64,000 bases of DNA from Calothrix brevissima NIES-22 (GCF_002367995.1 NZ_AP018207.1:4885938-4949937), one strand, 5' to 3'. Counted from the stretch's first letter, positions 29,012-39,408 are shown. Notes: generated from the letters alone by a model not told the origin. Translations and numbers: made by a program.

Positions 29012-29410
29012 TCAAAGCCGACGAGATTTTTGAATGAACCCGTTACTATGACGTTGATCGTTCATATCAAGTCGATTACAGGTGGCTCGACCTGTTGGGG
29101 TTATTCCTACGATTTTTGTTCCATCTACAGTCCAGATAAAATGTTCTGACCACTGTTGTGTACGAGGATTAAATAGAGGTATTTCTTTTTGAGTTTGCGG
29201 GTCAATTCCTGATGTAAAATTATAGCGACGTTCATTGCAACGACGGCAACATAAAGCTAGATTTTCCAGTTCATCCGAGCCACCTAAAGACTGTGGAATG
29301 AGATGATCGACAGTGAAGCGGTCAGTATTTACAAATTCTGGGGAGTGGCAATATTCGCAGAGGTATTTTGCTCTGTCAGCGATGATTTCTCGGATGGATT
29401 GGGGAACCAT
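29012..29410 (-). CDS. HNH endonuclease
   Basis: 132 residues. The HNH fold is complete: zinc-binding Cys18 and Cys21 (CEYC) with Cys55 and Cys58 (CCRRC), catalytic His36 in VDHLIPQSLGG, Asn50 and Asn59 (RRCNERRYN). The C-terminal half (IPLFNPRTQQWSEHF) is typical of small cyanobacterial HNH proteins of unknown biological target. Its first 27 codons overlap, in another frame, the end of the upstream small gene, so the two are translated from one message. Confidence 0.88.
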   Translation of the reverse strand: MVPQSIREIIADRAKYLCEYCHSPEFVNTDRFTVDHLIPQSLGGSDELENLALCCRRCNERRYNFTSGIDPQTQKEIPLFNPRTQQWSEHFIWTVDGTKIVGITPTGRATCNRLDMNDQRHSNGFIQKSRRL

Positions 29411-29652
29411 TTTGATTCAGCAGCTAAAACAGAATTAGCGTAGGTAAAAATCTGCGCTAACTCAGATATACCATCTAATTCCGCTTTTTCTTCATCTGTG
29501 ATTAATCCAGATTTGCTCCGTTCTAGGAGATCATCTGAACGTGCTTGCAGTTCATCGGTAAACTTAAAAAAATTAAGATTATTAACTTTTTCTAGTTTGA
29601 TTCCTGTTCCCAACCAATATGAAGGTTCAATCATCAATTTCGGAGTCATCAT
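29329..29652 (-). CDS. Small conserved protein overlapping the HNH gene
   Basis: 107 residues, no named domain: MIEPSYWLGTGIKLEKVNNLNFF, then a helical stretch with ERSKSGLITDEEKAELDGISEL. Its last 27 codons overlap the start of the HNH gene by 82 bp out of frame, so its C-terminus (SSANIATPQNL) and the HNH zinc knuckle (LCEYCHSPEFV) are encoded by the same bases. This pairing looks familiar from other cyanobacterial HNH loci, which is memory rather than a search. A regulator or antitoxin-like role is possible but unproven. Confidence 0.65.
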   Translation of the reverse strand: MMTPKLMIEPSYWLGTGIKLEKVNNLNFFKFTDELQARSDDLLERSKSGLITDEEKAELDGISELAQIFTYANSVLAAESKWFPNPSEKSSLTEQNTSANIATPQNL

Positions 29653-29728
29653 AAATTGAACATGGAATGCTGCACTTTGATTTTAGCTTTTAAAAAGTGC
29701 TAATGCTGATGCCCTCAAGAAAAGCGAT

Positions 29729-29757
29729 CGCACTCTCACCACAAAATAGGCGATCGC
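29729..29757. repeat. Duplicated 29-bp segment with HIP1
   Basis: Begins CGCACTCTCACCACAAAATA and ends in GCGATCGC. It matches 28911-28939 at 28 of 29 positions in direct orientation and lies just past the stop of the Rpn-family gene. Confidence 0.7.
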
Positions 29758-30711
29758 TTATTCTCCAGTAGTGAGATTATCTAAGAGTTGCTGAAATTCT
29801 GATGTTGAAGGAATTGCGATCGCTCTTTTATGAAGTGTCTTTAATACCGATGGTTCTTCTATGCCATTGATAGCTTCCACAATAGCATTTGGCACTTCTC
29901 CAAACCGCGTTTCTAAAACTTCAATCACGCTTTCTCTAGCATTTTCGACAATACCTTCTTCTTTTGCTAGACGTTCAATACTAGTTACGTACCGCATTCT
30001 ATTTGTCTCCTCGTAATTTCTCACTACTGTTTTGAAACTACTTGCCAATTCTTTTGGCAAAACCATCACCCAGTCGATAAACCGAAATAATTCTTGAATA
30101 TCTTGTCGGCTATATCCCCTTTCAAAAAGACTTCTGACTAGGCTTAGTTTCCACTGTAGCCGACTTTCTGGGTTTCGTTGCGTCGCTTTGGTTTTGAGAT
30201 GCGCCATCACAATTATCCCAAAGGGATTGGTGGTTTGCTCTAGGGTTTCCCAAGCTTGTTCATAGTCCAATAACTTCGCGACGGGAAACTCTAAGCTGAC
30301 ACGACATCCCGCCAGTTCATAGCTGTAGCTGGAAGGTCGCCAATTTGCTTGTTCATCGGCTAATACAGCCAAGCTGATGACTCGCTGTTTATGGCGGTCA
30401 AACAAGCGGTAATTGTAGGTGTACATTCGTTCAGCAAATTGGCTGTCATATTGTCCTTGGACTTCTACGTGAACTAATACCCAAGCTTCTTCCCCGTCAA
30501 GTAACCAAACTTTGGCGACTTTATCAACATAACGCCGCCCAATTTCTGCATCAGGTTCTAGCTGTTGCAGTTCTGTGTCCAGAAATTCATAAGGTCGCGT
30601 CCAGTCGATCGCGTCGTAAGCTAGGGTGAAAAAGAATTCCAAAAAGCGGGGAAAATATAGCTCAATGATTTCTTTCCAAGGACTATCGTAATCAGTAGAT
30701 TGCTCGGTCAT
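29758..30711 (-). CDS. Rpn-family PD-(D/E)XK nuclease/transposase-like protein
   Basis: 317 residues resembling the Rpn (recombination-promoting nuclease, YhgA-like) group. The N-terminal nuclease-like core runs from FLEFFFTLAYDAIDWTRPYEFLDTELQQL to EEAWVLVHVEVQGQYDSQFAERMYTYNYRL, with D, E-x-Q in the expected order. The C-terminal half is helical (SRQDIQELFRFIDWVMVLP; ESVIEVLETRFGEVPNAIVEAI). The start codon is 3 bp beyond the ureC stop, so it may ride on the urease transcript. A partial copy of its end survives at 28779-28861. Confidence 0.7.
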   Translation of the reverse strand: MTEQSTDYDSPWKEIIELYFPRFLEFFFTLAYDAIDWTRPYEFLDTELQQLEPDAEIGRRYVDKVAKVWLLDGEEAWVLVHVEVQGQYDSQFAERMYTYNYRLFDRHKQRVISLAVLADEQANWRPSSYSYELAGCRVSLEFPVAKLLDYEQAWETLEQTTNPFGIIVMAHLKTKATQRNPESRLQWKLSLVRSLFERGYSRQDIQELFRFIDWVMVLPKELASSFKTVVRNYEETNRMRYVTSIERLAKEEGIVENARESVIEVLETRFGEVPNAIVEAINGIEEPSVLKTLHKRAIAIPSTSEFQQLLDNLTTGE

Positions 30712-30714
30712 GGA

Positions 30715-32430
30715 TTAAAACAAAAAGTATCTTTGCGCCATTGGTAAAATTGTCGCAGGTTCACAAATCAACAATTCGCCATCAGCCCTGACTTCATAGG
30801 TTTCTGGATCTACTTCTATATGGGGTAGCGCATCATTTAGTTTCAAATCCCGCTTAGTTATTTGGCGTGTCCCGGAAACTGCTACCGCCGATTTTTGTAA
30901 ACCTAATTGACTGGGAATCTCCCTTTCTAACGCGGCCTGAGAAACAAAAGTTAATGATGTGGCGTGACGCGCACCTGCAAAACTGCCAAACATCGGCCGC
31001 ATGTGTACTGGTTGCGGTGTGGGAATGCTGGCGTTAGCGTCGCCCATTTGCGACCATGCAATCATTCCGCCTTTAATGACTATTTCTGGCTTCACACCAA
31101 AAAAGGCTGGTCGCCACAAACATAAATCTGCAAGTTTACCCTCTTCCACTGACCCCACATACTGGGCTATTCCGTGGGTAATGGCTGGGTTAATGGTGTA
31201 TTTAGCAACATATCTTTTTGCTCGAAAATTGTCTGCTCTTTGCTCCTCTCCTTGCAGGTTAAGGATTCCCCGTTGCAGCTTCATTTTATGAGATGTCTGC
31301 CAGGTGCGAATTATGACTTCACCTACCCGCCCCATTGCTTGGGAGTCGGAAGAAATCATGCTAAACGCGCCTAAGTCGTGCAAAATATCTTCGGCGGCGA
31401 TGGTTTCCCGACGGATACGAGACTCAGCAAAAGCGACATCTTCCGCGATCGCCGGATCGAGGTGATGACATACCATCAACATATCCAGGTGTTCGTCTAA
31501 AGTGTTGAGAGTGTAAGGGCGTGTGGGGTTAGTGGAAGATGGGAGAACATTCGCCTCGCCACAAACTTTGATAATATCTGGTGCGTGTCCACCGCCAGCG
31601 CCTTCGGTGTGGTAGGTGTGGATAGCACGATTTTTGAAAGCTGCGATGGTATCTTCGACAAATCCGGCTTCGTTGAGGGTGTCGGTGTGAATTGCCACTT
31701 GTACATCATACTCATCAGCGACGCTAAGACAAGTGTCAATAGTTGCGGGTGTGGTTCCCCAGTCTTCATGCAGCTTTAACCCCATTGCACCAGCTTGTAC
31801 TTGTTCCACAAGTCCTTGGGGTTGACTGGCGTTACCTTTACCTAAAAACCCTAAATTGACAGGGAACGCATCAGCAGCTTGCAACATCCGATACATATTC
31901 CAAGGGCCTGGGGTGCAGGTGGTGGCGTTTGTACCTGTAGCGGGGCCTGTACCACCACCAATCATCGTGGTAATTCCGGAGGCGATCGCCACTTCTATCT
32001 GCTGCGGACAAATAAAATGAATATGGCTATCGATACCCCCAGCAGTGAGAATCATTCCTTCCCCAGCTAAGGCTTCGGTTCCGGGGCCAATAATAATATC
32101 GACATTATTTTGAATATAAGGATTTCCCGCTTTACCGATTTTAAATATTTTGCCGTCTTTAATGCCAATATCGGCTTTAACTACACCCCACCAGTCAAGA
32201 ATTAAAGCATTTGTAATTACTAAATCTACAGCACCATCAGCGTTAGAAATGGGGGATTGTCCCATCCCATCGCGGATGACTTTACCGCCGCCAAATTTCA
32301 CTTCATCGCCGTAGGTAGTGAAATCTTGTTCTACTTCAATAAATAATTCTGTATCCGCAAGTCGGACGCAATCGCCTACTGTGGGGCCATAGGTTTCTGT
32401 ATAAGCACGGCGAGACATTTTGTAAGGCAT
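30715..32430 (-). CDS. ureC: Urease subunit alpha
   Basis: Catalytic subunit of nickel urease (urea to ammonia and carbamate). 571 residues from ATG 32430, with AAGGA 7-8 bases upstream. Nickel ligands are present: HIHF, the carbamylated Lys in MGLKLHEDW, and the His of [11 protein letters not shown] and [12 protein letters not shown]. The flap motif VCHHLDP with the catalytic His completes the site. ureB, ureA and ureD lie upstream on the same strand but are separated from ureC by 814 bp that contain two plus-strand genes. The nickel chaperones ureE, ureF and ureG are not in the window. Confidence 0.97.
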   Translation of the reverse strand: MPYKMSRRAYTETYGPTVGDCVRLADTELFIEVEQDFTTYGDEVKFGGGKVIRDGMGQSPISNADGAVDLVITNALILDWWGVVKADIGIKDGKIFKIGKAGNPYIQNNVDIIIGPGTEALAGEGMILTAGGIDSHIHFICPQQIEVAIASGITTMIGGGTGPATGTNATTCTPGPWNMYRMLQAADAFPVNLGFLGKGNASQPQGLVEQVQAGAMGLKLHEDWGTTPATIDTCLSVADEYDVQVAIHTDTLNEAGFVEDTIAAFKNRAIHTYHTEGAGGGHAPDIIKVCGEANVLPSSTNPTRPYTLNTLDEHLDMLMVCHHLDPAIAEDVAFAESRIRRETIAAEDILHDLGAFSMISSDSQAMGRVGEVIIRTWQTSHKMKLQRGILNLQGEEQRADNFRAKRYVAKYTINPAITHGIAQYVGSVEEGKLADLCLWRPAFFGVKPEIVIKGGMIAWSQMGDANASIPTPQPVHMRPMFGSFAGARHATSLTFVSQAALEREIPSQLGLQKSAVAVSGTRQITKRDLKLNDALPHIEVDPETYEVRADGELLICEPATILPMAQRYFLF

Positions 32431-32467
32431 AATACATTCCTTGAAACTGAGGTTAGAATCGAGTTTA

Positions 32468-32928
32468 AACGCAAAGGGGCGCAAAGGTAAGCGCAGAGGT
32501 ACGCGGAGTATGGATGAGAATGATTTGAGTGGGACAATTATTGGTTGTGGAATGCGAGTACATACGGCATTGGGGCCGGGGTTGTTGGAGTCAGCTTATG
32601 AGGAGTGTTTGTATTATGAATTGAAGAAGAGGGGATTTAATGTTGGTAAGCAAGTTCCAATACCTCTTGTGTATGAAAAAGTGCAATTAGATTGTGTTTA
32701 TCGATTAGATTTAATAGTAGAAAATAAAGTAATTATTGAAGTGAAATCTGTAGAATCTATTCACCCAATTCACTCCGTACAACTTTTAACTTACCTTAAA
32801 CTCACAAATTGCAAACTGGGTATGCTGCTCAACTTTAACGTTCTCCACCTTAAAGAAGGCATTAAACGTGTGGCAAACAAACTCTAACTCCGCGTACCTC
32901 CGCGTTTCCCTCAGCGCCCCTCTGCGTT
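32468..32928. mobile_element. Inverted-repeat-bracketed GxxExxY cassette inside the urease cluster
   Basis: The 41-bp segments 32468-32508 and 32888-32928 are inverted copies with 35 of 41 positions identical; the inner 13 bp (GAGGTACGCGGAG) are exact. The left copy ends one base before the ATG and the right copy starts right after the TAA of the gene between them. No target duplication is evident. Similar CGCAGAGG-type tracts occur singly elsewhere in the window, so the pair could also be two copies of a common dispersed repeat. Confidence 0.55.
32510..32887 (+). CDS. GxxExxY protein
   Basis: 125-residue member of the GxxExxY family (named for the motif seen here as [10 protein letters not shown]). 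The rest of the family pattern is present: [34 protein letters not shown], which has the D-x(n)-E-x-K arrangement of PD-(D/E)XK nucleases, and the tail [19 protein letters not shown]. The biological role is not known. It opposes the urease genes and separates ureB from ureC. GCGGAG in the left inverted repeat may act as its ribosome binding site. Confidence 0.85.
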   Translation: MDENDLSGTIIGCGMRVHTALGPGLLESAYEECLYYELKKRGFNVGKQVPIPLVYEKVQLDCVYRLDLIVENKVIIEVKSVESIHPIHSVQLLTYLKLTNCKLGMLLNFNVLHLKEGIKRVANKL

Positions 32929-32980
32929 AAAAATAATTGGGTTTATGCTATAAATAAGCGTTCTTGGAGGCGTTAACATC

Positions 32981-33193
32981 ATGACCATAGCAGAGGTAAT
33001 TTCCATAGTCCGCAAGCTTTCTCCATCAGAAAAACTCAAGCTAATTCGCATCCTTCTCAAAGATTTAGATACAGTCGAGGATATTTCTCCGTTGGAACCA
33101 TTCAAAACCTATGATTTACCTACTCTGTATAATAGCTTCGGGGCTGGTACAGTCTTGATGAAAGCACTCCAAAAAAAGGATTCCCGTAATTAA
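32981..33193 (+). CDS. Small hypothetical protein, antitoxin-like
   Basis: 70 residues. MTIAEVISIVRKLSPSEKLKLIRILLKDL forms an amphipathic helical N-terminus like that of many small cyanobacterial antitoxin-type proteins. The C-terminal half (ISPLEPFKTYDLPTLYNSFGAG) is extended. GGAGG near 32966-32970 precedes the ATG. No toxin frame follows; the next gene, ureB, is on the opposite strand. Function not known. Confidence 0.6.
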   Translation: MTIAEVISIVRKLSPSEKLKLIRILLKDLDTVEDISPLEPFKTYDLPTLYNSFGAGTVLMKALQKKDSRN

Positions 33194-33244
33194 GCTGTAT
33201 GCGCTTCAAGAACCTTTTTAAACAGCAGAGTAACTCGGATATTT

Positions 33245-33550
33245 TTAGATGCTTCCGTTAATTTTGGCGTTAAATCCGTAGACTTGACGAGTACCAACCA
33301 AGGGAACTAAGGTTACTTCTTTTTCATCCCCTGGTTCAAAGCGAACTGCTGTACCTGCGGGAATATCGAGGCGCATTCCTCGCGCTTGTTCTCTATCAAA
33401 ATTCAAGGCTGAGTTAACTTCAAAAAAGTGAAAATGTGAACCAACTTGTATCGGGCGATCGCCTGTATTTCCTACTAGTAATTTAATAGTTTCACGACCA
33501 GCATTTAATTCAATTTCTCCATCTGGCGTAATAATTTCCCCTGGAATCAT
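33245..33550 (-). CDS. ureB: Urease subunit beta
   Basis: 101-residue structural subunit of urease. [20 protein letters not shown] opens it, and the family signature [24 protein letters not shown] is intact. It lies 18 bp after ureA. In most cyanobacteria ureC follows directly, but here the next urease gene is more than 800 bp away. Confidence 0.95.
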   Translation of the reverse strand: MIPGEIITPDGEIELNAGRETIKLLVGNTGDRPIQVGSHFHFFEVNSALNFDREQARGMRLDIPAGTAVRFEPGDEKEVTLVPLVGTRQVYGFNAKINGSI

Positions 33551-33568
33551 ACCTTACTCCCTTACAAA

Positions 33569-33871
33569 TTAACGAATCGGATTATGCACAGTTACTAACT
33601 TTGTCCCATCAGGAAAAGTTGCTTCTACTTGCACTTCATGCACCATTTCCGGCACACCTTCCATCACATCATCTCGCGTTAACAAAGTTGTCCCATAACT
33701 CATTAATTCCGCAACAGTTTGTCCATCTCTTGCACCTTCTAAAATCGCAGCAGAAATATAAGCAACTGCTTCGGGATAATTTAATTTCAAACCTCTATTT
33801 TTACGTCTTTCTGCCACTAAAGCAGCAGTAAAAATTAACAACTTATCTTTTTCCTGCGGCGTAAGTTGCAT
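33569..33871 (-). CDS. ureA: Urease subunit gamma
   Basis: 100-residue structural subunit of urease, starting [20 protein letters not shown] and carrying the family stretch [21 protein letters not shown] and [21 protein letters not shown]. It is 39 bp after ureD and 18 bp before ureB, so the three form one transcription unit. Confidence 0.96.
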   Translation of the reverse strand: MQLTPQEKDKLLIFTAALVAERRKNRGLKLNYPEAVAYISAAILEGARDGQTVAELMSYGTTLLTRDDVMEGVPEMVHEVQVEATFPDGTKLVTVHNPIR

Positions 33872-33910
33872 TTCTCCCTCCTCTGCGTTCTCTGCGCCTC
33901 TGCGGTTCCT

Positions 33911-34756
33911 TCAAACCTGCCAAACTCTAGGTACACAGCTACCACGACTCAAAAAATTAACCCGTAGCATCTGCCAAACAGACGTAAACCAGTTTCGCAC
34001 CTCAGACGACGAAGCACCGCGATATCTACATAAAAGTCCATGTTGTAGTCGCGACACCCCCACCTCTCCTGCACCATCCCATAAATTGCGGGCTTTTGCC
34101 ACTATTTCTGAGTCAACTGGATTACCCACCCAGACTAGACTACCTACAATTGGTTGTCCAGCCAAGCCGTGGGGACTGTGGAAAACTTCTTCGTTACCAG
34201 GTAAATATTGCCGATCGATCCATAAGGGTACACCTTGCTGCCAAATTTCGGTATGCGATCGCCATTCTCCTTGCAAGAATTTCTCTCCTCTAGCACTGCG
34301 CCCTAATCGCGTAATTTCCCAGCCTAACCAACTGGCTTCGGTTGCTAATTCTACCCGTAAATCTTGCCGATAAATCGCACTGTTAAACAAAATTGTTGCT
34401 TGGGGTAACCACTCCAAACAAGCGCCAGCATCGACTTTGATGTCGATAATTTGTCTAGCTTGCAGTCCATTACTGCGGTAGATTTTACTAGCTGCTGCTG
34501 TAGTGATTAATGCTTGGGCGTGGGGTTGGAGATGGAAATTGAGAGAAAGGCGATCGCCTCCCACAACTCCCCCAGCCGTATGTAAAATGACGCTATGGCA
34601 AACCTTTTCACCTTCTGGATAAAACGGACGCTGTACCTTTAGCGGTGCTTGCTGATGGTTGTAAATTAGCTGGGTGGCATTTTTGCGATCGGCGTAGACT
34701 AAATTAAGTTTGCCATGCCAAGTATTAGCAACTTCTTTTTCGAGAATTTCACTCAT
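33911..34756 (-). CDS. ureD: Urease accessory protein UreD
   Basis: 281-residue chaperone that, with UreF and UreG, prepares apo-urease for nickel and CO2 uptake. Family segments present are HTAGGVVGGDRLSLNFHLQPHAQALITTAAASKIYRS and ACLEWLPQATILFNSAIYRQ. It is first in the ureD-A-B run. The 5' region carries GCAAAGGCGC repeats at 34785-34813; no clear NtcA box was found by eye. Confidence 0.95.
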   Translation of the reverse strand: MSEILEKEVANTWHGKLNLVYADRKNATQLIYNHQQAPLKVQRPFYPEGEKVCHSVILHTAGGVVGGDRLSLNFHLQPHAQALITTAAASKIYRSNGLQARQIIDIKVDAGACLEWLPQATILFNSAIYRQDLRVELATEASWLGWEITRLGRSARGEKFLQGEWRSHTEIWQQGVPLWIDRQYLPGNEEVFHSPHGLAGQPIVGSLVWVGNPVDSEIVAKARNLWDGAGEVGVSRLQHGLLCRYRGASSSEVRNWFTSVWQMLRVNFLSRGSCVPRVWQV

Positions 34757-35068
34757 TAATTTTGTGTAGTAGCAGGGGTAATAATCTCACGCAAAGGCGC
34801 AAAGGCGCAAAGTTTTTTCTGAATGTTTTTGTACAGAGCGAAAAATTAAGGAAGATTATCCTTGTGGTAGTCAAAATGTCAACTTGTGCGATCAAGCATG
34901 TAAACAGAACCACTTTTTAATGAACCGCAAAGACGCAGAGGACACAAAGATAATTTGCATGTCTGAACATTGAAACTGTTACTTTCGCTGAGTTTCTGGG
35001 AAATCTATAAATGTAGACCCTAAAATCTATAAATGTAGACCCTAAAATTTTTCAGTCAATCATAAATT
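34757..35068. other. Divergent intergenic region ureD/parA
   Basis: 312 bp. It holds GCAAAGGCGC-type dispersed repeats near 34785-34813, a CGCAAAGACGCAGAGG tract near 34925-34940, and the 22-bp tandem repeat before parA. Promoters for both genes must lie here. Confidence 0.6.
35001..35044 (+). repeat. Perfect 22-bp tandem repeat upstream of parA
   Basis: Two identical units begin AAATCTATAAATGTAGACCC (35001-35022 and 35023-35044), followed by a further AAAT. They end 24 bases before the parA start. Position suggests an operator or iteron/parS-like site bound by ParA or its partner. Confidence 0.8.
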
Positions 35069-35926
35069 ATGACAGCTAAAGTGATTAGTATTTGCAACCT
35101 CAAGGGCGGAGTTGGCAAAACTACCATCGTCATGGCATTAGCGGAATATTTGGCAGGCGATACCATGTACAAAAAGCGTGTACTTGCTATTGACCTTGAT
35201 CCTCAAAGTAATTTGACTAGTGCTTTAATGTCTGAAGATGTTTGGGAAAAAGAATTTGAAAGTAAAAAATTGACACTGCCTTATTTATTTAAAGATCCTG
35301 AATATTTTTTAGAAAATATTAAAAATGAAAATTTTATAGTTAAACAAAATATTTCAAATGTTAGAAACAGAAATTCTTTTGCTCATTTACATCTGATACC
35401 TAGTAGCCCAAGGTTATTTGAAATTCAGGAACAATTGCCATCAGGCTATTATTCTTTTAACTTTAAACCCGTTGAGCTTATTCGTACAATCCTCAAACCT
35501 TTGTTGAATAATTATGACTATATTTTAATAGACTGTGCCCCAAATATTAACACAGTAGTTAAAAGTGCCTTTCTAGCTAGTAGTGCTTGTATAATACCCT
35601 GTGTACCAAACCGAATGTCAATTCATGGATTAGATTTATTACTTGAACATATTGAAAAGTTTAATAGAGATTATGTACATAACTTAAAACCACTAGGAAC
35701 ATTAATTTCTCGTTACAACCGAACTATAGCCCAAAGTGAAAATTTAAACTCTATTATTGTTAATCCTTTCTATCCACCAGTTTTTGAAACGAAAATTTTA
35801 GAAAGAGCAAAAATTGCAGAAGGTTTAGAATTGAGTAATTATTTGACATATAAACAAAAATATGATGATTCTCACGATTCTATGGTGAAGTTAGCTAAAG
35901 AAGTGATTCAGAGAGTAGGTAAATAA
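35069..35926 (+). CDS. ParA/Soj-family ATPase
   Basis: 285-residue deviant Walker-type ATPase used to move plasmids, chromosomes or protein cargo on the nucleoid. Deviant Walker A KGGVGKTT (about 11-18) keeps the signature Lys, Walker A' IDLDPQSNLTSAL follows, and Walker B is YILIDCAPN. The gene is markedly more AT-rich than its neighbours (for example 35290-35370), which hints at acquisition. Its stop overlaps the start of the next gene by one base. Chromosomal par genes normally sit near gid/rnpA, which are absent here. Confidence 0.88.
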   Translation: MTAKVISICNLKGGVGKTTIVMALAEYLAGDTMYKKRVLAIDLDPQSNLTSALMSEDVWEKEFESKKLTLPYLFKDPEYFLENIKNENFIVKQNISNVRNRNSFAHLHLIPSSPRLFEIQEQLPSGYYSFNFKPVELIRTILKPLLNNYDYILIDCAPNINTVVKSAFLASSACIIPCVPNRMSIHGLDLLLEHIEKFNRDYVHNLKPLGTLISRYNRTIAQSENLNSIIVNPFYPPVFETKILERAKIAEGLELSNYLTYKQKYDDSHDSMVKLAKEVIQRVGK

Positions 35927-36345
35927 TGGAAGCATCACAAATTGCCAATTTATTAAGAGCCATTGCAGAACTTGTAGAATCCGATCCACAAGTCGCCAAG
36001 GCTGTAGACAAATGTCTAGCTAAGAGTTTAAATTCTCATAAAAGTAAAGATTCATCCAAGACAACACAAAAGCAGCCAAATCCTAGTAAGACTCTAGAAA
36101 ATGGCGATGTTATTCTTGCTGAATGTCGGCAAATTTTACGCGAACAGGGTGAAGAACAACTAAGGCTTTACTTAACTGATTTAGGGGAGCAGGTTAGAGA
36201 ATTATTGAAACACGGACAACTTGACCGAAATCGCTCTATACGTCGCCGGAAAGATTTAAGTAGTATTATTGAGCATATTATTCAGGAATTGCAAGCTCAA
36301 GATAAAAGTGGAAAATTACTTGCAGCATCAATTTCTAAAACATGA
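35926..36345 (+). CDS. ParA partner protein (uncharacterised)
   Basis: 139 residues, translationally coupled to parA (TAATG overlap). An N-terminal helix (SQIANLLRAIAELVESDPQVAKAVD) and a low-complexity Ser/Lys/Gln linker (45-75) precede a helical C-terminal region (QGEEQLRLYLTDLGEQVRELLKH, then SIRRRKDLSSIIEHIIQEL). There is no ParB CTPase motif, ribbon-helix-helix signature or McdB-type terminal Trp. The arrangement suggests the cargo adaptor or DNA-binding partner of ParA. Function unproven. Confidence 0.7.
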   Translation: MEASQIANLLRAIAELVESDPQVAKAVDKCLAKSLNSHKSKDSSKTTQKQPNPSKTLENGDVILAECRQILREQGEEQLRLYLTDLGEQVRELLKHGQLDRNRSIRRRKDLSSIIEHIIQELQAQDKSGKLLAASISKT

Positions 36346-36378
36346 CACATATTTAAAAATAAACCGTTTTTATTACTC

Positions 36379-37185
36379 CTAATTCTGGTGTTCTAACCAA
36401 GCTACCAAATCAGTAACTACAGAAAAATCGAGCAATTCTTCTCCCAAATCTTCTAACTGTTCAGCAGATAAATTCCGAACTTGCTCAAGCAATGATGCAT
36501 CCAAATCACCAAAACGCCGTTTAAGCTGACGGCTAATCAATTTCAATGCTTCTTTTTGAACGATATCTTGATAAATTACAGATTCTTTCATAATATCCTC
36601 CCGTAAAAATTGCTGAACTAAATCTTTCTCAAACCGCAACCCTGCCAAAATTTCTATACAACCTGCTATATTTTGTCGCTGCTCTCTATTAGAAATTGTA
36701 GCGACTCGTTCGGCAACTTGGGCAAGCAGTCCTTGAGGTGAGTCGGTTCTGGTTAATGTTGCTAGAGGTAACAGTGCAGGATTTGCCAAAAATGCTGCTG
36801 AATCTTGCTCCCATAATCTAACTACTCGATATTGATGAATTGTTGTGTCATCTCGATATTCTTCAGTAAAAGCCATTTCGTTAGTAGTTTCCTGCAAAAA
36901 GATGATTACTTGGGTTACAGGACATCGATATTGACGCTTCAACCTCACAGAATAATCAAGCATTCGGAAGTTAAGCGGCGGATCGGATATCGCTAATGTT
37001 TGAAATTCAATATGTAAAATTTTGTTAGCTGCTTGCAGAAATGTCACAGAATCTGCACGAATTGGTTCTAGTGTCAGTTCAGTTTTTAAGATTTCAATTT
37101 GTGGCGTGTCTACTCCTAGCAACCAACGGACAAAATCTGCTGGGTACTGTTCGGCTAAATATTTACAAGCGTTGTCGTAACTCAA
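36379..37185 (-). CDS. DUF4351-type Rpn-like protein
   Basis: 268 residues. The N-terminal half (YLAEQYPADFVRWLLG, then RADSVTFLQAANKILHIEFQT) fits the PD-(D/E)XK-type core of Rpn-like proteins. The C-terminal half (LKLISRQLKRRFGDLDASLLEQVRNLSAEQLEDLGEELLDF) is a DUF4351 module. The apparent start is TTG at 37185 without a good Shine-Dalgarno sequence; the family usually begins at this residue. A second, diverged Rpn-type gene is at 29758. Role unknown. Confidence 0.75.
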   Translation of the reverse strand: MSYDNACKYLAEQYPADFVRWLLGVDTPQIEILKTELTLEPIRADSVTFLQAANKILHIEFQTLAISDPPLNFRMLDYSVRLKRQYRCPVTQVIIFLQETTNEMAFTEEYRDDTTIHQYRVVRLWEQDSAAFLANPALLPLATLTRTDSPQGLLAQVAERVATISNREQRQNIAGCIEILAGLRFEKDLVQQFLREDIMKESVIYQDIVQKEALKLISRQLKRRFGDLDASLLEQVRNLSAEQLEDLGEELLDFSVVTDLVAWLEHQN

Positions 37186-37242
37186 GTTATTTGGGTGTTA
37201 CACGATATTAATTTATTTACTATAATTCTGCGATTTGATAAT

Positions 37243-37281
37243 ACAAAAAAACAGCCGCCTCCTTTAAGGAAGCAGCTGTTT
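37243..37281 (-). terminator. Rho-independent terminator of groEL
   Basis: On the minus strand AACAGCTGCTTCC pairs with a near-exact inverse (one or two mismatches) across a TTAA loop and is followed by at least seven T (plus-strand A run 37245-37251). It lies 25 bases past the groEL stop. Confidence 0.85.
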
Positions 37282-37305
37282 TGACAAATAGGGGGCTAGA
37301 AAGTA

Positions 37306-38949
<1,644 letters not shown>

Positions 38950-39053
38950 CTAATTGAGGGAGTAAATCAAGTAAATCAAGTTTGTCTGTAAATTTTGGTA
39001 ATAGATTGCTGGACATTGGGCACGATCGCCATGCCACAGGCTCCAAGACCTAA

Positions 39054-39365
39054 TTAGCTCACAACTGCTAAAATATCTTTTTCAGAAAGCAGGACGTACT
39101 CTTCAGTACCTAGCTTGACATCAGTGCCAGCATACTTAGAGTAAAGAACTTTGTCACCGACTTTGATTTCGAGTTCTTGACGAGAACCGTCATCATTGCG
39201 CTTGCCAGGGCCAAGGGCGACTACTTCACCTACTTGGGGCTTTTCCTTAGCGGTATCGGGCAAATATAGACCACCTGCGGTCTTTTCTTCGGAGGCGCTC
39301 ACTTTCACGAAAACGCGATCGCCTAATGGTTTAACTGTAGAAACGCTTAAAGATATTGCTGCCAT
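39054..39365 (-). CDS. groES: Co-chaperonin GroES
   Basis: 103-residue lid of the chaperonin. [34 protein letters not shown] includes the mobile loop, and [29 protein letters not shown] the base. It is first in groES-groEL. A CIRCE element lies 17 bp upstream of its start. Confidence 0.97.
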   Translation of the reverse strand: MAAISLSVSTVKPLGDRVFVKVSASEEKTAGGLYLPDTAKEKPQVGEVVALGPGKRNDDGSRQELEIKVGDKVLYSKYAGTDVKLGTEEYVLLSEKDILAVVS

Positions 39366-39381
39366 ATTAATTTCTCCAGAG

Positions 39382-39408
39382 TTAGCACTCTCAACTCCTG
39401 AGTGCTAA
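39382..39408 (-). promoter_or_regulatory. CIRCE operator (HrcA binding site)
   Basis: TTAGCACTC, nine bases, then GAGTGCTAA: an exact match to the CIRCE consensus. It sits between the groES start and its upstream region, so the operon should be repressed by HrcA and released on heat shock. hrcA itself is not in the window. Confidence 0.95.

Noticed and set aside
30961..32070. Antisense frames inside ureC, and similar frames inside groEL, clpX and purL
   Set aside because: They lie opposite strongly conserved coding sequence and encode no recognisable domain.
34757..34790. NtcA box upstream of ureD
   Set aside because: GTAGTAGCAGGGGTAA lacks the GTA-N8-TAC spacing.
35926..36345. McdB-type carboxysome positioning partner
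   Set aside because: The ParA keeps an ordinary Walker A box, and the partner lacks the C-terminal Trp and Gln-rich middle of McdB; no carboxysome genes are nearby.
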